From: Prevotellaceae bacterium UBA3849
Lineage (GTDB): Bacteria > Bacteroidota > Bacteroidia > Bacteroidales > Bacteroidaceae
Direction of reading: 5' to 3'
Assembly: GCA_002392645.1 (NCBI GenBank)
Contig: DGHL01000114.1
Coordinates: 8,126-28,614 of the forward strand
Length of the DNA stretch: 20,489 bases
Made by a program: the position numbers and the translations under genes
Part shown: positions 1 to 6,940 of the stretch, piece after piece
How the letters are laid out: each line of letters opens with the position of its first letter
How positions within the stretch are numbered: the first letter of the stretch is position 1
The notes under the pieces: model-generated
Database searches by the model: none
What the model was told of the DNA's origin: nothing
The model's input: the letters and a program-made list of their open reading frames with translations, nothing else

Positions 1-53
1 AGAGCAACAGCCTTCTAAGCTGTGGGTCCGGGGTTCGAATCCCCGCGAGATCA
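1..53 (+). tRNA. tRNA-Arg (anticodon TCT), 3' part only
   Basis: The window opens inside the D-loop of a tRNA. The anticodon stem is ACAGC/GCTGT around the loop CTTCTAA, so the anticodon is TCT, which reads AGA (Arg). The T-arm is CGGGG-TTCGAAT-CCCCG at 30-45, and the 3' acceptor strand CGAGATC with discriminator A ends at 53. CCA is not encoded. The 5' acceptor strand and most of the D-arm lie before the window. The AT-rich duplicated gene cluster starts about 200 bases downstream, and tRNA genes are common landing sites for mobile DNA, but no second copy of the tRNA 3' end was found here. Confidence 0.95.
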
Positions 54-57
54 CACG

Positions 58-98
58 AAAAAAGCAAGCACTTGGTTTTCAAGCGCTTGCTTTTTTTT
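58..98 (+). terminator. Intrinsic terminator after tRNA-Arg
   Basis: The stem GCAAGC-a-CTTG (64-74) pairs with CAAG-c-GCTTGC (80-90) around a GTTTT loop, with one A/C mismatch, and is followed by eight T (91-98). It starts 11 bases after the tRNA end, so it should stop tRNA transcription. The A-run before the stem means it may also act on minus-strand transcripts coming from the array. Confidence 0.9.
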
Positions 99-170
99 AT
101 TTTAACTCTGCCAATGCGATGACATTTCTCAGTAAAGGTCATTGTCCTGTTACATTTTCAACATATAAAC

Positions 171-228
171 AAGCTGTTTTAGAAATTCCATCAGACTCCA
201 TGTGATAGGAGAATATCTAAAACGGCTT
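171..228. repeat. Inverted repeat downstream of the array
   Basis: AAGCTGTTTTAGA (171-183) and TCTAAAACGGCTT (216-228) are inverted copies with a single mismatch, 32 bases apart. An inner CTCC/GGAG pair sits between them. The element lies just after the stop of the last minus-strand gene (248), so it could end array transcription, but no clear T-run follows. The rest of 99-247 shows no gene. Confidence 0.4.
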
Positions 229-247
229 TATGCAGTTTTGTGTATTA

Positions 248-721
248 TTATAGTCTTATTGTATTCTCATTCTCATAGTCAATAAGAATCTCTGGATAGG
301 GTACAATATTACCTTTGAATCCATTTGTCATTTCAATATCATACTCTTTCCAAGAATCAATTTTTACATTTTTCCATACCCCTTTTTCTATTTCTTCATC
401 CCAATATGAAAATGTAATATATACCAAATTGTCTTTCTTGTCATAAATGCACCAAAACGAATCATTTTTTGACAACTCTCTTTTGTAGATTTCGATAGTT
501 GTTGGTCTAAGGATTATCAAATGTTTGTATCCATGATTAGAATGTAGGTATTTTGTTGAGACAATATCCCCTACTATTATGAAAGAGGATAATTGTCTTC
601 TTTTTATTTCACAATCAGGAATTTTTTGATTTGACATACTATATAAACCATGAACTATTGCTATAATCCAAATAGTAAACATAAATATAGCTATATATAT
701 TAATGTCTTTTTCTTATTCAT
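248..721 (-). CDS. Single-helix membrane protein, copy A (unknown function)
   Basis: A 157-residue protein with a short basic start (MNKKK), one strong hydrophobic helix at about residues 7-27, then a polar domain of about 125 residues, probably outside the cytoplasm. I do not recognise the family. The start at 721 is chosen because the reading frame upstream is non-coding DNA shared with copy B, and both copies have MNKKKTLIYIAIF there. A GAGG lies directly before the ATG. The paralogue at 2432-2911 is nearly identical over the helix and at the C-terminus (YENENTIRL) but clearly diverged in the middle. It follows secreted protein A (809-1438) by 87 bases and is probably co-transcribed with it. 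Base composition is much more AT-rich than the housekeeping genes to the right, which suggests acquired DNA. An immunity or surface-accessory role is possible but not shown by the sequence. Confidence 0.75.
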   Translation of the reverse strand: MNKKKTLIYIAIFMFTIWIIAIVHGLYSMSNQKIPDCEIKRRQLSSFIIVGDIVSTKYLHSNHGYKHLIILRPTTIEIYKRELSKNDSFWCIYDKKDNLVYITFSYWDEEIEKGVWKNVKIDSWKEYDIEMTNGFKGNIVPYPEILIDYENENTIRL

Positions 722-808
722 AACCTCAAATTTTAAAATGGTAATCCTATAAATGTTGCCAAAAAAGCATTGCCATCTGTCAACGGCAGAAATCAGAGAG
801 AATGACAA

Positions 809-1438
809 TCAAGGGTGAAAATAAAATTTATTCTTTGAGTTCTTATACATCTTAATATTAACATTTCTATTCTTTTTTACATAAAAAGGCTTTGAATAGC
901 AAATCTTTGTTGGAAGTACATGATTTTTATCACGTGATTCAAAGACACAAGGCGGTATTAGTCCTATCGTATATTTTAGACGGAACAAACCAATAGGTTC
1001 ATCTTTGTAAAGACAATTTGTTATTTTCCAACTTTCTTTTTTGGTTTTTCTTATTGGGGTTAGGATACTCCCTGAAAAATCGCTTTTTTGCCATATATAT
1101 ATGATATTCTCATCATTCGGATCTACAAGATAGTCATTATTGTTAAAGACATCTCCAAAATAGCACTCCCAGCCATCATCGCCTTTACGCTCCAAAGTGA
1201 CGCATACATACAATTTCGTTTTTGTTGGATTTGTATAGCTGATATTTATAACTTCGCCAACGACATACTCATTTTTCACATCATCGACAATTTTCAAACT
1301 ATCAATCGACTTGAAATCTTCAGAATGAAACCTGAGGTTACGGAGTGAATCTATAGGATCATAGTTCGTGTCCTGTGCGAAAGATAAATTACAAACGCAC
1401 AAATACAATAAAATTATACTAAATATGTTTTTCTTCAT
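809..1438 (-). CDS. Secreted beta-rich protein, copy A (unknown function)
   Basis: A 209-residue protein whose signal peptide ends LSFAQ at about residue 22, so it is probably periplasmic or exported. No lipobox is present. The start is fixed by a Shine-Dalgarno GGAGG at 1448-1452, nine bases before the ATG; the same arrangement precedes copy B. The mature part alternates short hydrophobic stretches and looks beta-rich. It shares with copy B the order YxxVTLE...W...DxF...SLTPI...W...FRLKYxxG...SxPF, although overall identity is low. The basic tail (KNRNVNIKMYKNSKNK) is unique to this copy. It lies upstream of membrane protein A and likely forms a pair with it. An Ig-like sandwich fold is my guess from the strand pattern; no catalytic motif is visible. 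Confidence 0.75.
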   Translation of the reverse strand: MKKNIFSIILLYLCVCNLSFAQDTNYDPIDSLRNLRFHSEDFKSIDSLKIVDDVKNEYVVGEVINISYTNPTKTKLYVCVTLERKGDDGWECYFGDVFNNNDYLVDPNDENIIYIWQKSDFSGSILTPIRKTKKESWKITNCLYKDEPIGLFRLKYTIGLIPPCVFESRDKNHVLPTKICYSKPFYVKKNRNVNIKMYKNSKNKFYFHP

Positions 1439-1447
1439 TTTTTTATT

Positions 1448-1452
1448 CCTCC
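1448..1452 (-). promoter_or_regulatory. Shine-Dalgarno site of secreted protein A
   Basis: GGAGG on the minus strand, nine bases before the ATG at 1438. It sits inside a segment (ATGGAGGAA followed by an A-run) shared with the secreted protein B gene. Strong Shine-Dalgarno sites are unusual in Bacteroidales, and this one decides the start. Confidence 0.75.
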
Positions 1453-1726
1453 ATTTGTTTTATGATGTGAATCATTGTATTTTACCATAACATCAATTCT
1501 TTTGTTTCCTGCATCTCTATAGTCTTTTTAATGACTAAATAATTAGGTGTCAACTTCTGTGCAGCCATGGGGTGTATGATAATTCTTCAGTAGTAGGATT
1601 AGGGAAAGTGAAAGTCTAGATTCCTCCTTCTTCTCTTTTCTTAAAATCTACATATCCATTATTCATAAAAGTTTCAACTTGTCTGTCTGGGGCCGGAACA
1701 AGAATTATGCACCTTCGGAGCAGAAA

Positions 1727-2278
1727 TCATGGAGAATCATTAGGACAATCTTTGGAGCCTGTCGGCTCAGAAATATTGAATGGGCGAGAATGCAAAATTC
1801 TTTCTTTTACTAATACATTTTCTTTAACTGGAATCATGTAATGTGAATGTGTTCCGACAATATATTTTAGCCGGAAATATATCTCGCTCCCATATTCCTC
1901 CAATAGTCTTTTATCTACGGTCCAGATATCAGTCCTATTATTAACAATGGGAGTTAGCGAATTTGGCGAACCTATAGCATTAGGATACATAGGGATTATT
2001 TCTATAGAATTATTTATTTGAGAATGTTCAAATCGATATTCCATAAAAATATCTTCATAAATCAAATGCCAATCTTTATTATTGCTGCTTCCCTCTAAAG
2101 ATACTGTGACATATAGTGGTGTTCTACTTTTATTTTTATATGAAAGTATCAACGGGGATTCTATACAATAATTAATATTGATACTATCTATGTATAGACT
2201 ATCTGTCTCATTCTGTGCATACACAAAATGAGTATAATATAGACAATATGCAATGAGAACAATTCTAATAAATATCAT
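1727..2278 (-). CDS. Secreted beta-rich protein, copy B (unknown function)
   Basis: A 183-residue protein with a signal peptide ending FVYAQ at about residue 22, then a beta-rich domain. The ATG at 2278 is chosen rather than the one five codons upstream because GGAGG (2287-2291) lies eight bases before it; the upstream ATG is the one just in front of the Shine-Dalgarno itself. Shared landmarks with copy A are YVTVSLE, a W...YEDIF segment, SLTPI, FRLKYIVG and SRPF. The last 16 codons (NISEPTGSKDCPNDSP) have a near-identical DNA copy at 3207-3280, where the rest of a third gene has been lost. It lies 153 bases downstream of membrane protein B in the same direction. Function is unknown. Confidence 0.75.
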   Translation of the reverse strand: MIFIRIVLIAYCLYYTHFVYAQNETDSLYIDSININYCIESPLILSYKNKSRTPLYVTVSLEGSSNNKDWHLIYEDIFMEYRFEHSQINNSIEIIPMYPNAIGSPNSLTPIVNNRTDIWTVDKRLLEEYGSEIYFRLKYIVGTHSHYMIPVKENVLVKERILHSRPFNISEPTGSKDCPNDSP

Positions 2279-2286
2279 TTTTTGTT

Positions 2287-2291
2287 CCTCC
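2287..2291 (-). promoter_or_regulatory. Shine-Dalgarno site of secreted protein B
   Basis: GGAGG on the minus strand, eight bases before the ATG at 2278. It selects that start over the ATG at 2293. Confidence 0.75.
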
Positions 2292-2344
2292 ATTTATTCT
2301 AAAAAAGATTTTAATGGATTCCTGCCCGTAAGGGCAAATAAACC

Positions 2345-2431
2345 TTACACCTTTGCGTTGTTCATGTCGTCGTATTCTATCAGTGCTATGCCACAGTCAT
2401 ATTGATTGGTATAGCACTGAAGTACTATATA
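2345..2431 (-). pseudogene. Short reading-frame remnant ending IEYDDMNNAKV
   Basis: Directly after the stop of membrane protein B, and in the same frame, 28 further codons are open: YIVLQCYTNQYDCGIALI followed by EYDDMNNAKV and a stop. There is no good start codon. The C-terminal part matches a second frame at 3350-3400 (ITVMEYNEMSNLKA) with conservative changes, which suggests both are tails of a once longer coding sequence. Both are followed by the same small hairpin segment (TGCCC...GGGCA). Confidence 0.3.
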
Positions 2432-2911
2432 TTATAGTCTTATTGTATTCTCATTCTCATATTGAATGAGGGTGTCGGGAAGTTGTAAGAAATCTTCTTT
2501 GAGTTTATTAGTTAATTCTATATTATATTGTTGATAAGAGTCTATTATTACCTTCTTCCATACAGATTTCTCTATTTTAGAATCTCTATAAGACATAACA
2601 AAATATACCAAGTTTTTTTTCTTATCATATACTCCCCAAAATGAATCTGATTTTGACAATTCATTTTTATAGATATTAATATATCTAGGCTTGAGTATTA
2701 CAAGCAAAATATCCACATGTCCATGATCCGAATACAGATACTTAGAAGAAACTATGTCACCTTCGATACTGAAACATGACAACTTTCTTCTTGTAACTTC
2801 ACAATCTGGAATTTGTCGGTTAGACATACTATGTAAACCATGAACAATTGCTATAATCCAAATAGTAAACATAAATATAGCTATATATATTAATGTTTTT
2901 TTCTTATTCAT
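2432..2911 (-). CDS. Single-helix membrane protein, copy B (unknown function)
   Basis: A 159-residue paralogue of the protein at 248-721: MNKKK start, one membrane helix at about residues 7-27, polar domain, C-terminus YENENTIRL. The start at 2911 matches copy A. DNA at 2823-2970 (helix plus upstream region) matches 633-780 with about six differences in 148 bases, and the last 32 bases (2430-2461) are identical to 246-277. The middle of the gene has drifted far more, with changes spread through a still open frame. Both copies therefore look functional or recently so. A CxV/CxI site in the early polar part (PDCE) is conserved. Upstream lies the small plus-strand gene with a hairpin terminator; downstream is secreted protein B. 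Confidence 0.75.
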   Translation of the reverse strand: MNKKKTLIYIAIFMFTIWIIAIVHGLHSMSNRQIPDCEVTRRKLSCFSIEGDIVSSKYLYSDHGHVDILLVILKPRYINIYKNELSKSDSFWGVYDKKKNLVYFVMSYRDSKIEKSVWKKVIIDSYQQYNIELTNKLKEDFLQLPDTLIQYENENTIRL

Positions 2912-2991
2912 AATCTCGAATTTTAAAATGGTAATCCTATAAATGTTGCCCAAAAAGCATTGCCATCTGTTGACAAGGGAGTTATATTGCC

Positions 2992-3189
2992 TTGCGCCGT
3001 AGTCGTATGTGTTCAGGCCATGAGTGGTGTCAAACTTCTTACCGTTGTATTTGTGGGTATGCTGGTCAGAATTATGAGTGGCACAGTCCTCTGCGCTGTA
3101 TGGAGTGCCAACTATATACTAAACGCAATAACAAAGGAAATAGTATTCACATAGAAGAAAAAAGCCAGCTGCACCGTTTGATGATGTAG
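2992..3189 (+). CDS. Possible small zinc-ribbon protein
   Basis: An open frame of 65 codons from TTG at 2992, or 60 from the ATG at 3007. It carries CSGHEWC at about residues 7-13, then YRCICGY (C19, C21) and RCMEC (C36, C39). The CxC...CxxC spacing with aromatic and Gly residues resembles a zinc ribbon. AAGGGAG lies ten bases before the TTG, and a strong hairpin terminator begins inside the last codons. These points favour a real gene. Against it are the small size, no recognised promoter, and its place in a decaying array, so it may be the tail of a broken gene. It runs opposite to its neighbours. No function can be assigned. Confidence 0.4.
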   Translation: MRRSRMCSGHEWCQTSYRCICGYAGQNYEWHSPLRCMECQLYTKRNNKGNSIHIEEKSQLHRLMM

Positions 3190-3200
3190 CTGGCTTTTAT
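3158..3200. terminator. Bidirectional hairpin terminator
   Basis: AAAAGCCAGCTGCA (3160-3173) pairs with TGTAGCTGGCTTTT (3185-3198) around an 11-base loop, with one wobble position. T-runs follow on both strands. It overlaps the stop of the small plus-strand gene. Confidence 0.75.
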
Positions 3201-3206
3201 ACTTTT

Positions 3207-3400
3207 ATTATGCTCCTTTGGAGCAGAAATCATGGAAAATCATTAGGACAATCTTTGGAGCCAGTCGGCTCGGAAATATTTCTGGCTCAAAGAGCCTGAG
3301 ATTATAAAAAAGATTCTTAAGGACTTCTGCCCGTCAGGGCAAATAAACCTTACGCTTTTAGGTTGCTCATTTCGTTGTATTCCATAACCGTAATTTTCTC
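3207..3400 (-). pseudogene. Remnant of a third secreted-protein unit
   Basis: 3207-3280 matches 1704-1777 with five differences in 74 bases and still encodes the in-frame C-terminus NISEPTGSKDCPNDFP plus stop. 3301-3390 matches the segment upstream of secreted protein B (2296 to about 2380). Between them only 20 bases remain where copy B has about 518, so the gene body was deleted. The stretch holds four small hairpins (GCTCC/GGAGC, GAGCC/GGCTC, GGCTC/GAGCC, TGCCC/GGGCA), two of which pair around direct-repeat-like GGCTC words at the deletion point. Confidence 0.6.
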
Positions 3401-3460
3401 CCTCCCATTACGGGGGTGCCATCCCCCGCGAAACGGAGAGAAGCATAGCGGAGGGGGAAA
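3395..3460. repeat. Nested inverted repeat, GC-rich
   Basis: Outer arms TTTCTCCCTCC (3395-3405) and GGAGGGGGAAA (3450-3460) pair with one mismatch; an inner hairpin CGGGGG-tgccat-CCCCCG sits at 3411-3428. It marks the border between the AT-rich array and the next intergenic segment. It resembles dispersed CCCTCC-type repeats such as the one at 9788, but relation is unproven. Confidence 0.4.
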
Positions 3461-3508
3461 GGATTATCGCGACCGCATGGAGTAAAATTGTTCGAAATTT
3501 CTGTTGTT

Positions 3509-3778
3509 AAGAAAACTCATTTGTGAGCGCGAAAAAAGGGCGTGGTGGAATGTAACCCTATAAAAGGGGTTGTGTCGCTGGAAACGGCCTTAAAACGATT
3601 TTTACAGGGTGGGGCGTTTTTTGAAATTCTCAGAAAACGTAAAAAAGGCATGTTTAACCGTTGTTTTTAGGGTAAAACACGCCTTTTTATGTTGTGAAAG
3701 CATAGCTTTTGGACTATAAAAGCTATGCTTTCACGATGTAATATGATAGCTTTTACGATGTAATATGATAGCTTTTAC
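3509..3778. repeat. Intergenic mosaic repeat, copy 1
   Basis: This gene-free stretch shares ordered blocks with 10986-11155: AAGAAAACTCATT (3509), GGTGGA, CCTTAAAACG (3588, spacing 79 against 78) and the motif GTAATATGATAGCTTTTAC. It ends with a 17-bp perfect hairpin (3694-3710 with 3718-3734) and two tandem 22-base units (3735-3756, 3757-3778), each GATG then TAATATGATAGCTTTTAC. The remaining 3779-3936 has no gene that I can support. Confidence 0.65.
3641..3687. terminator. Bidirectional terminator-like hairpin
   Basis: AAAAAGGC-TGTTT-ACC and GGGT-AAACA-GCCTTTTT form an interrupted stem (about 3641-3658 with 3670-3687) with an A-run before and a T-run after, as in a two-way terminator. It is about 250 bases past the stop of the leucine-rich repeat gene, so it may be that transcript's end or simply part of the repeat. 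Confidence 0.5.
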
Positions 3779-3936
3779 AGCAAATTAAGAAAACTTTACA
3801 TTTTAAATGTTGTTCTAAATTTCCGTAACGGTGTAATTGCAATCATTGATGGGAAGAAGGAAACGAATTATCATAATTTATTAAAGAGTTAAAGGACAAT
3901 ACCGCTTGTTGGTTTCAAGTGGTGAAGTCGAGTACG

Positions 3937-5184
3937 TTATTTCGCATCCTCGGTGATTTTTGCAAAGTCTTTCCAGTATTTGCCCAACAAGTATTTCTTC
4001 TTGCAGTCGTAGGGCACGTGGAGGTTGGCATTTGCATAGTTTGAGAAGGTGTGGCGATTGATGGCCTTAGGCTTCTCTATCAGGCAGATGACGTCCTTGA
4101 GCTTCGGACACTTGTCGAAGGCAGACACGCCGATCTCTGTCACACTGTTAGGTATGCGTGTGGTGTGCAGGCTTGTGCAGCCATTGTAGGCATAGTCGCC
4201 AATCTCCTCCACATCGTCGGGATGTATGGCGGTGGTAAGTGAAGTGCAGTTGCCGAAGGCACCGTCGCCGATTATCTTCGTTCCCTTAGGAATGCTTACG
4301 TTGCATAGATTATCGCAGTATGCAAAGGCATAGTTGCCTATGATGTTGAGGTTCATAGGCAGCTTGATGGTAGTGAGGCTCTGGCAGTAGCCGAATGCCT
4401 TCTCGCCGATTTCCTCCACGGTGCTTGGTATGCTGACGCTTGACAGTGCCTTGCAGCTGTAGAACGTCTCGCTGTTGATGGTCTTGATGCCGTGGGGGAT
4501 GGCGATGCTCTTCAGTGACTCGCAGAAATAGAATGCATTGTCGCCAATGAAGCTGACACCGAGGGGTAGCTTTATGTGTTCCAGTTTTATGCATCCGGCA
4601 AAGGCACCGTTGCCAATGCTGGTGATGTTATTCTGCAACGTAACGGAGGTGAGGCTGGCACAATCGCCAAACAGTCCGTCCTCTACGGTGGTAATCCTGA
4701 AAGGCAGTACGATGGACTTCAAAGCCATGCAGCCCTGAAAGGCAGAGCTGCCAATGTAGATGACGCTCTGCGGAATGGTGATGGCAGTGGTGTTGCCGCA
4801 GCCATAGAAAGCGTTGGCACCAATGGAATCAACGCCATAGGTAATGTCTATCTCTGTCATGCTGAGGCATGAGCGGAAGGCATTGTCGCCAATGGTCTTT
4901 ACGGTCCTTGGAATGTCGATGTGCCTGATGCTGGCATCGTTGAAGGCGAACTCGCCGATGCGGGTTACCTTATATGCTCCGCCGTCGTTTATGGCATATT
5001 CAGGAATGCTTATGGTGTCTTTGCTGTATGGAGAGGAGAAGCAGTCCTTGCCTTCGAAGGTGACTTCGCAGGTGGAGTCTGTAGCCGATGTCACATTGAA
5101 GCAAACGCCGGCATACTTGAAGTCATAGGCTGCGGAATGTATGGCAACCAATGCCACGAGTACAGTAAAGATATATCTGATCAT
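3937..5184 (-). CDS. Secreted BspA-type leucine-rich repeat protein
   Basis: A 415-residue protein: signal peptide (MIRYIFTVLVALVAIHSAA), a short beta segment, then 13 tandem repeats of about 23 residues of the form IGxxAFxxCxxLxxIxIPxxVxx, and a closing LHVPYDCKKKYLLGKYWKDFAKI segment typical of the family. This is the LRR_5 (BspA-like) class, found in surface proteins that bind host or other ligands in oral and gut Bacteroidetes and in protozoa. No lipobox and no obvious C-terminal sorting domain is visible, so it is likely secreted or periplasmic. The start at 5184 gives a clean signal peptide; the frame upstream runs into the neighbouring kinase gene and is not coding. It begins 22 bases after the nucleoside kinase stop, so it may be read from the same transcript. 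Confidence 0.9.
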   Translation of the reverse strand: MIRYIFTVLVALVAIHSAAYDFKYAGVCFNVTSATDSTCEVTFEGKDCFSSPYSKDTISIPEYAINDGGAYKVTRIGEFAFNDASIRHIDIPRTVKTIGDNAFRSCLSMTEIDITYGVDSIGANAFYGCGNTTAITIPQSVIYIGSSAFQGCMALKSIVLPFRITTVEDGLFGDCASLTSVTLQNNITSIGNGAFAGCIKLEHIKLPLGVSFIGDNAFYFCESLKSIAIPHGIKTINSETFYSCKALSSVSIPSTVEEIGEKAFGYCQSLTTIKLPMNLNIIGNYAFAYCDNLCNVSIPKGTKIIGDGAFGNCTSLTTAIHPDDVEEIGDYAYNGCTSLHTTRIPNSVTEIGVSAFDKCPKLKDVICLIEKPKAINRHTFSNYANANLHVPYDCKKKYLLGKYWKDFAKITEDAK

Positions 5185-5206
5185 ATATTTCAAGTTTCTG
5201 AATGTA

Positions 5207-6868
5207 TTAATATTCGAACGTGCTGCCACCGAGGAACTCGCGTAGCAAGCTTGCCGGCGGTATCTGGTTTTCCGGAATAGGCTTAATGTAGCGTAGGAAG
5301 TGTAGCAGTCGGTGCGCCTCGGTATATTCGTCGCAATTTTCAGGCACCTGCTCCAGCAATGGTACGGCCTGGGTCTTGATGACTGCAAGCTCAAAGAGCA
5401 TGGCAGTGTTGAACATTACGTCTGCCTTTTCCTGGAAGGGGAATATCCACTTATCTTCGCCTGCCCTTACGGATGCCCACCGCTTGAGGGTCTGCTGTGC
5501 AGTGTTGTTGCGGTATTTGTAGTCGCGAATGATACGGCGCAGCAGTCTGTTGTCAGTGGTAGGTATGTAGTTGTGGTCATCCATGGTGATGGTGGTGAGC
5601 GCAGAGGCATACACACGATATATCTGGTTTGCCGGTATCTGCGAGGTCAGTTCGGGATTGAGTGCGTGTATGCCCTCAATGACGAGAACATCGTTGTCGT
5701 GCAGCTGCAGTTTCTTGCCACTCATCTCGCTCTTGCCGGTCAAGAAATTATACCTCGGCAGTTCCACCTCCTCACCGTTAATAAGTGCGTTGAGCTGTTG
5801 GTTGAAGAGCTCGAGGTTCAGTGCATACAGCGACTCGTAATCATATTCGCCCTTCTCATCAAGTGGTGTCTTCTCACGGTCAAGGAAATAGTCGTCGAGT
5901 GATATGCCGATAGGACGTATGCCGTTGGTGACGAGCTGTATGGACAGGCGCTTGCACGTAGTGGTCTTGCCACTGCTTGACGGTCCGGCTATGAGAACAA
6001 TCTTCACACCGTGGCGACTGGCTATGTCGTCGGCAATGCGCGATATCTTCTTCTCCTGCAGAGCCTCAAACACCATAATCATCTTGTTGCTGTGACCAGC
6101 CATGATGGCTTTGTTCAGTCTGCCTACGGTGCTGATGCGCATAGTGTCCTGCCATTGGTGGTATTCCTCGAAGAGGTCGAACATCTTGTCCTGGCGTATG
6201 AACTGGCCGAGCTTGGTAGGGTCGTTACGCTGGGGTATGCGCAGCAGCAGACCGTCGTAGTACATCTCCAGTCCGTAGTTGGTAATCTCCTGAGTATTGC
6301 ACAACGTAGGACCGTAGAACGAGTCGTTGTAATCGCCTATGGAGCAATAGGTGGTATAGAGACGTCCTTGTGTCTCAAGCAGTTCCACCTTAGTCTCGTC
6401 GCCCTCTTTCCTGAACAGTTCGATGACCTCCTCGGAAGGGCGGTGATGGCGACGTATCGGTGTGGCAGAGGCAATGATGGCATCCATCTGCTGGCGCAGC
6501 GCGTGCACATCGTCAGGTGTGACGTCGCGTCCTATCTTCAGCAGGCAGTAGTAGCCGTTGCTTACGGGGAACTCTATCCTCACCTTGCCGTTAGGGAAGA
6601 GGTCGTGGACAGCCTTGCAGAGTATGAAGAACAGCGTACGTGTATATATCTTCAGTCCCAGTGGGTTGGTGATGTCAATAAACTCCACGGTCTTGTTGGT
6701 AAATATACGATAGTTCATGCTCATCATCTCATTGTTTACCTTAGCCGCCACTGGTGGCAAAGGCATGGAGAGGTTGAGTTGGAAAAAAATGTCGTTAAGC
6801 GTGCTGCCAATCTCACACTTTATGGTTTCTCCGTTGTTACGGCAACGTATTTCAGCGTTCTTCATCAT
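5207..6868 (-). CDS. Nucleoside (uridine-type) kinase with ThrRS-like N-terminus
   Basis: A 553-residue protein in two parts. Residues 1 to about 200 resemble the TGS and second additional domains of threonyl-tRNA synthetase (for example the VHDLFPNGKVRIEFPVSNGYY stretch). Residues about 288-500 form a P-loop kinase of the uridine kinase/phosphoribulokinase family, with Walker A GPSSSGKTTT at 295-304, ISLDDYFLDREKTP, ELPRYNFLTG and VIEGIHALNPEL. It should phosphorylate a nucleoside, probably uridine or cytidine, to the monophosphate. This fusion is widespread in Bacteroidetes and Firmicutes; the N-terminal role is unclear. ATGs at 6868 and 6865 are both possible. It follows pyrH by 72 bases: the two would act in succession, nucleoside to NMP to UDP. 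Confidence 0.9.
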   Translation of the reverse strand: MMKNAEIRCRNNGETIKCEIGSTLNDIFFQLNLSMPLPPVAAKVNNEMMSMNYRIFTNKTVEFIDITNPLGLKIYTRTLFFILCKAVHDLFPNGKVRIEFPVSNGYYCLLKIGRDVTPDDVHALRQQMDAIIASATPIRRHHRPSEEVIELFRKEGDETKVELLETQGRLYTTYCSIGDYNDSFYGPTLCNTQEITNYGLEMYYDGLLLRIPQRNDPTKLGQFIRQDKMFDLFEEYHQWQDTMRISTVGRLNKAIMAGHSNKMIMVFEALQEKKISRIADDIASRHGVKIVLIAGPSSSGKTTTCKRLSIQLVTNGIRPIGISLDDYFLDREKTPLDEKGEYDYESLYALNLELFNQQLNALINGEEVELPRYNFLTGKSEMSGKKLQLHDNDVLVIEGIHALNPELTSQIPANQIYRVYASALTTITMDDHNYIPTTDNRLLRRIIRDYKYRNNTAQQTLKRWASVRAGEDKWIFPFQEKADVMFNTAMLFELAVIKTQAVPLLEQVPENCDEYTEAHRLLHFLRYIKPIPENQIPPASLLREFLGGSTFEY

Positions 6869-6940
6869 ATACACACTCGTTTTTGGGTTTAAGATGGTTT
6901 CTAAAAATACCAACTGTGCTATCTCTTGTCCTCAGACAGA

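Noticed and set aside
3420..3432. Short match ATCCCC(C)GCGA to the tRNA-Arg 3' end, as a possible right attachment site of the AT-rich segment
   Set aside because: Only about ten bases with an indel, and it falls inside a local hairpin; too short to be called an att site.
3694..3778. Tandem and inverted 22-base units as a CRISPR array
   Set aside because: Units are directly adjacent or palindromic with no unique spacers and no cas genes.
3780..3899. About 40 open codons ending VIAIIDGKKETNYHNLLKS
   Set aside because: No start codon and opened by the repeat motif; likely chance.
6011..6892. Long plus-strand open frame opposite the nucleoside kinase
   Set aside because: A shadow of the kinase gene; the minus-strand protein has clear kinase motifs and the plus-strand one has none.
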